DNA of 64,000 nucleotides, from positions 186,001 to 250,000 of the forward strand of contig JAPZRU010000007.1 in assembly GCA_027531255.1 (NCBI GenBank). The letters are read 5' to 3'. Origin of the DNA: Steroidobacteraceae bacterium (GTDB taxonomy: Bacteria > Pseudomonadota > Gammaproteobacteria > Steroidobacterales > Steroidobacteraceae). Made by a program: the position numbers and the translations under genes. Each line of letters begins with the position of its first letter. Positions within the stretch are counted from its first letter, which is position 1. The notes beneath the pieces are model-generated. The model was not told where the DNA came from. It worked only from the letters and a program-made list of their open reading frames with translations, and ran no database searches. This document shows positions 61,245 through 64,000 of this stretch, piece by piece.

Positions 61245-63152
61245 ATGATTCACCGCTCGCTCTGCCGCCGACGCCTGGCGTCGCGCGGCGCCCTGTTCGC
61301 ACTGCTGCTCTGCGTTGCCGCGCCGTCCGCGCAGGCCGCACCCTGGTCCGGAGTCGTCGATCCGGCGCGCGCCACCGATTGGTCCGGCGCAGGCGTGGCC
61401 GGCGGGATCCCGAGTCGCACGACCGTCTGCACGACGCTGAGCCCCGGCGCGACGGCGGCGCAGATCAACTCGGCGCTCGCCGGCTGTCCCGCCGGGCAGG
61501 TCGTCTCCCTGGCCGCGGGCACGTACAACCTCTCGGGCATGCTCACCGTCGCGCGCAGCAACGTGACGCTGCGCGGCGCCGGCGCCGACCGCACGAAGCT
61601 CGTGTTCACCGCGAGGGGCAACTGCGGCGGGACGCCGGCGGCCGTGTGCGTCAACGGGCCGTGGATCCAGGGCTGGAACAACGGCACGCCGCAGAACCTC
61701 GCGAACTGGACGGCGGGCTACGCGCAGGGCTCGCGGACGATCACGCTCAGCACCACCGCGAACCTGCAGCCGGGCTCCCGGATCATCCTCGAGCAGAGCG
61801 ACGACGCGGCGGACTCCGCGGGCGTGTACGTCTGCGCGATGGCCGGCGTCTGCGGCTACACGGCGCCGAACGGCGACTACCGCGGCAACCGGCGGCAGCG
61901 GCAGATCGTCACCGTCGCCTCGGTCAGCGGCAGCCAGGTCACGCTCAACGAGCCCCTCCACATGCCGAACTGGCGCGCGAGCCAGGTGCCGGCCGCGCGC
62001 TGGACCTCGGGCGGCCTCCAGGGCGTCGGCATCGAGGATCTCTCGGTGCAGGTGCCGGGACCGCCGGTCCACAACGGCGGCAGCAACTTCGTGCTGTTCG
62101 GCGCCACGAACTCGTGGCTCGAGGGTGTGCGCTCGGTCCACGCCGAGCGGAACCACGTGACGATCTACCAGTCCGCGCGCATCACCGTGCGCGACTCCTA
62201 TTTCTACGGGAGCAACTTCGCGCATTACACGAGCTACGGCATCGAGATCTATGCCGCCTCGAGCAGCAATCTGGTCGAGAACAACGTCTTCCAGCACGTC
62301 ACCAACCCGGTGATCATCAACGACGGCGGCTCCGGCATGGTCGTCGGCTACAACTTCGCGATCGACAACTACCGGGTCAACCCGTCGAACCTGATGGTTG
62401 CGTTCTTCCAGGTGCACGCGCCGGGCGCCGGCATGAACCTGATCGAGGGCAACAGCGGCACGGCGGTGGCGGCCGACAACTGGTACGGCACCACCCACTT
62501 CATGACCTTCTTCCGCAACCACCTCTACGGGGACGTGTGCAGCGCTTACCTGTCGGGGTGTCCGACGAAGGACTCGCAGACCTGGGTCATGCAGATCGCC
62601 GCGTTCTCGCGCTTCTTCAACTTCGTCGGCAACGTGCTCGGCAGGACCGGCTACTACACGACCTACCAGCCGACCAGCTACACGCAGTGCGATCCGCGCA
62701 CCATCTGGTGCCTCGGCTATTCCCACGCGAACGGCGGTCCGACCGACGCGCAGACGAAGCCGCGCGCCATGCGCTGGGGCAATTTCGACACGGTGACCGG
62801 CCAGGTCCGCTGGGATGCGACCGAGGTCCCGTCCGGGCTCGCGCAGTTCGCGAACGCCGTACCCGCGTCGCGACAGCTGCCGCCGTCCTTCTACCTGGCC
62901 GCGCGCCCGGCGTGGTTCGGCAATGCCCCGTATCCGGCCGTCGGGCCGGACGTCACGGGCGGTACCGTGACCGGCTACGCAGGCCTCGTGCACCGGATCC
63001 CCGCGCGCGCCTGCTGGGAGTCGCTCGCGACCGACCCGGCCTTCGGCTCGGCCTACGAGGGTGGGCAGGTGCGCGTCTTCAACGCCGACGCGTGCTACTA
63101 CGGCACGCGGACGTCGCGGCCCAACCCGCCCACGAACGTGCAGGCGCGCTGA
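61245..63152 (+). CDS. Secreted right-handed parallel beta-helix protein
   Basis: 635 residues. A signal peptide spans about 12-31 (ASRGALFALLLCVAAPSAQAA). From about 75 the sequence (INSALAGCPAGQVVSLAAGTYNLSGMLTVARSNVTLRGAGADRTKLVF) is the typical opening of pectate-lyase-like beta-helices. Repeated coils follow (IEDLSVQV, GVRSVHAERNHVTIYQSARITVRDSYFYGSN, SNLVENNVFQHVTNPVIINDGG). Eight or more Cys suggest disulfides. No catalytic site can be named. It ends in RPNPPTNVQAR, a stretch that usually opens an Fn3 domain. It may be a polysaccharide lyase or binding protein for the neighbouring locus. Confidence 0.8.
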   Translation: MIHRSLCRRRLASRGALFALLLCVAAPSAQAAPWSGVVDPARATDWSGAGVAGGIPSRTTVCTTLSPGATAAQINSALAGCPAGQVVSLAAGTYNLSGMLTVARSNVTLRGAGADRTKLVFTARGNCGGTPAAVCVNGPWIQGWNNGTPQNLANWTAGYAQGSRTITLSTTANLQPGSRIILEQSDDAADSAGVYVCAMAGVCGYTAPNGDYRGNRRQRQIVTVASVSGSQVTLNEPLHMPNWRASQVPAARWTSGGLQGVGIEDLSVQVPGPPVHNGGSNFVLFGATNSWLEGVRSVHAERNHVTIYQSARITVRDSYFYGSNFAHYTSYGIEIYAASSSNLVENNVFQHVTNPVIINDGGSGMVVGYNFAIDNYRVNPSNLMVAFFQVHAPGAGMNLIEGNSGTAVAADNWYGTTHFMTFFRNHLYGDVCSAYLSGCPTKDSQTWVMQIAAFSRFFNFVGNVLGRTGYYTTYQPTSYTQCDPRTIWCLGYSHANGGPTDAQTKPRAMRWGNFDTVTGQVRWDATEVPSGLAQFANAVPASRQLPPSFYLAARPAWFGNAPYPAVGPDVTGGTVTGYAGLVHRIPARACWESLATDPAFGSAYEGGQVRVFNADACYYGTRTSRPNPPTNVQAR

Positions 63153-63196
63153 TCGCGGCTCCGCGCAACGCTCTGCTCGAGTTGGTGACGGGGCGC

Positions 63197-64000
63197 TCAC
63201 GGGGGCGCCCCGTCCACGACGCCACCGGACGTGCCGCGCGCCCGCGACCGACGCTGCACGGCGTACCAGCGGCCCCGAAGTGCCGCGAGCCCGCGCCGCA
63301 CGCGGGGCGGCAGTCGCGCCGCGAGCCCGCGGTGCAGGCCGAGCGCGAGCGCGAGTCGCCCGCGCGCGTTCAGCGGCACCCAGCACCGTGCGTACTCGAG
63401 CCGCTCGAAGCCGTTGTGGCGCTTGAACTGCAGCAGCGAGTCGCCGCTGCCGCCGCCGTAGTCGAACCTGTCGTAGACGAGCAGGCGTGCGCCACGCGCG
63501 GACGCGACCGCGACCGACTTGGCGATCAGCGCGTTAGATACCGGGAGTTCGCGGCGCGACAGTCGCGCGATGATGTGCATCGTGTTGGCGGTGGCGCCTG
63601 CATAGACGAGCTTGACGAACCCGACGAGTTCGTCGCCCAGGTAGGCGCCGACGAACTCCGAGCGGTCCGGAAAGGTCTCGTGGATGCGCTGCAACTCCGC
63701 GAGACTCCTGCGGTAGTGCCAGAACGGCTTGCCCTGGCGTACGGGGCTCTCGTCGTAGATCTCCTGGATCCCGCGCAGCAGCACCTCGTCGAGCGGGACC
63801 ACCCTCAGTGTCACGCCGGCGCGTTCGGCCTTGCGGACGAGCGCACGCGTCTTCGAGCCGATCTGCCGCGTCCACCAGTGGTCGTAGCCGCGCAGCTCGA
63901 TCGCGGCGCAGTTCTCGGTCTCGCGCAAGTGCGCCGCGGGATCGGGGCCGTCCGGAGGCCGGCAGGGGAACGTGAACACGTCGGCGCCTGCCCGCGCGAG
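63197..64000 (-). CDS. GNAT/FemAB-like protein (5' end at window edge)
   Basis: At least 260 residues; the frame is open through the window edge, so the true start is probably outside, although GTG 63979 is a possible start. The sequence WWTRQIGSKTRALVRKAERAGVTLRVV, then RQGKPFWHY and FVGAYLGDELVGFVKLVYAGATANTMHIIARLS, resembles FemAB/GNAT-like transferases seen in exopolysaccharide clusters. Residues DRFDYGGGSGDSLLQFKRHNGFERLEY are consistent with the fold. The last 60 residues are Arg-rich and poorly conserved. It would transfer an acyl or aminoacyl group. Confidence 0.65.
   Translation of the reverse strand, partial: LARAGADVFTFPCRPPDGPDPAAHLRETENCAAIELRGYDHWWTRQIGSKTRALVRKAERAGVTLRVVPLDEVLLRGIQEIYDESPVRQGKPFWHYRRSLAELQRIHETFPDRSEFVGAYLGDELVGFVKLVYAGATANTMHIIARLSRRELPVSNALIAKSVAVASARGARLLVYDRFDYGGGSGDSLLQFKRHNGFERLEYARCWVPLNARGRLALALGLHRGLAARLPPRVRRGLAALRGRWYAVQRRSRARGTSGGVVDGAPP

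Noticed and set aside
39007-63152. PEP-CTERM sorting signals on the secreted proteins
   Set aside because: The C-termini end in KLVY, DVIFVPR and TNVQAR, with no PEP motif, hydrophobic helix or basic tail.
1-64000. tRNA, rRNA, CRISPR arrays, transposases, phage or toxin-antitoxin genes
   Set aside because: Looked for on both strands by motif and repeat pattern; nothing supportable was seen. A covariance-model tRNA scan was not possible.

Overview
The window is a very GC-rich, densely coded chromosomal segment (GC looks to be around 70 percent or more by eye; not computed). Gene content points to a gammaproteobacterium of the Xanthomonadales/Nevskiales/Steroidobacterales kind: a ubiE-ubiJ-ubiB ubiquinone operon, a dapF-DUF484-xerC-hslV-hslU block, DUF971, rimO, a long FadE-type acyl-CoA dehydrogenase, and a MetX-like acyltransferase divergent from a cysteine synthase. 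The genus cannot be fixed from this sequence. No rRNA, tRNA, CRISPR, insertion sequence or prophage gene was recognised.

Region 1 (1-36 kb) is mostly housekeeping. It holds a truncated PAS histidine kinase, two small conserved proteins, ubiE/ubiJ/ubiB, a BON-domain protein with long low-complexity arms, and the MetX/SST-cysM divergent pair. Next come a translationally coupled trio (GMC oxidoreductase, HbpS/GlcG-like protein, CxxCxxCC protein), DUF971, an outer-membrane beta-barrel candidate, a GNAT, and the remnant of a hybrid sensor kinase. The hslUV-xerC-DUF484-dapF block is followed by an M48 protease with LemA, rimO, and three poorly characterised genes that include a membrane protein built like an anti-sigma factor. 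A secreted prolyl oligopeptidase, an APH-like kinase, a four-gene ECF-type nickel/cobalt importer (NikL/CbiM-CbiQ-CbiO), a histidine phosphatase, GltS and a coiled-coil protein follow. Several gene ends carry palindromes related to GGGGTC-GACCCC.

Region 2 (36-39 kb) is fadE with a perfect 12-bp palindrome upstream that looks like a TetR-family operator.

Region 3 (39-64 kb) is accessory. Two secreted Ig-like/DUF4082 proteins precede an exopolysaccharide locus. One arm (+ strand, 44.3-53.9 kb) encodes an XrtA-type tyrosine autokinase, an AsnB-type amidotransferase, a GT2, a deacetylase-like protein, a GT4, a WecC-like UDP-sugar dehydrogenase and an XrtA-type chain-length protein. The other arm (- strand, 54.4-60.9 kb) encodes a hexapeptide acyltransferase, an LhgO-like FAD oxidoreductase, an O-antigen ligase/polymerase, a second GT4, a second amidotransferase lacking the catalytic Cys, and a methyltransferase. 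A secreted beta-helix protein and an edge-truncated GNAT/FemAB-like protein complete it. I infer an acidic, amidated or acylated exopolysaccharide made by a Wzx/Wzy-type route. The initiating transferase, flippase, outer-membrane exporter and exosortase are not in the window, so the locus probably continues past 64 kb.
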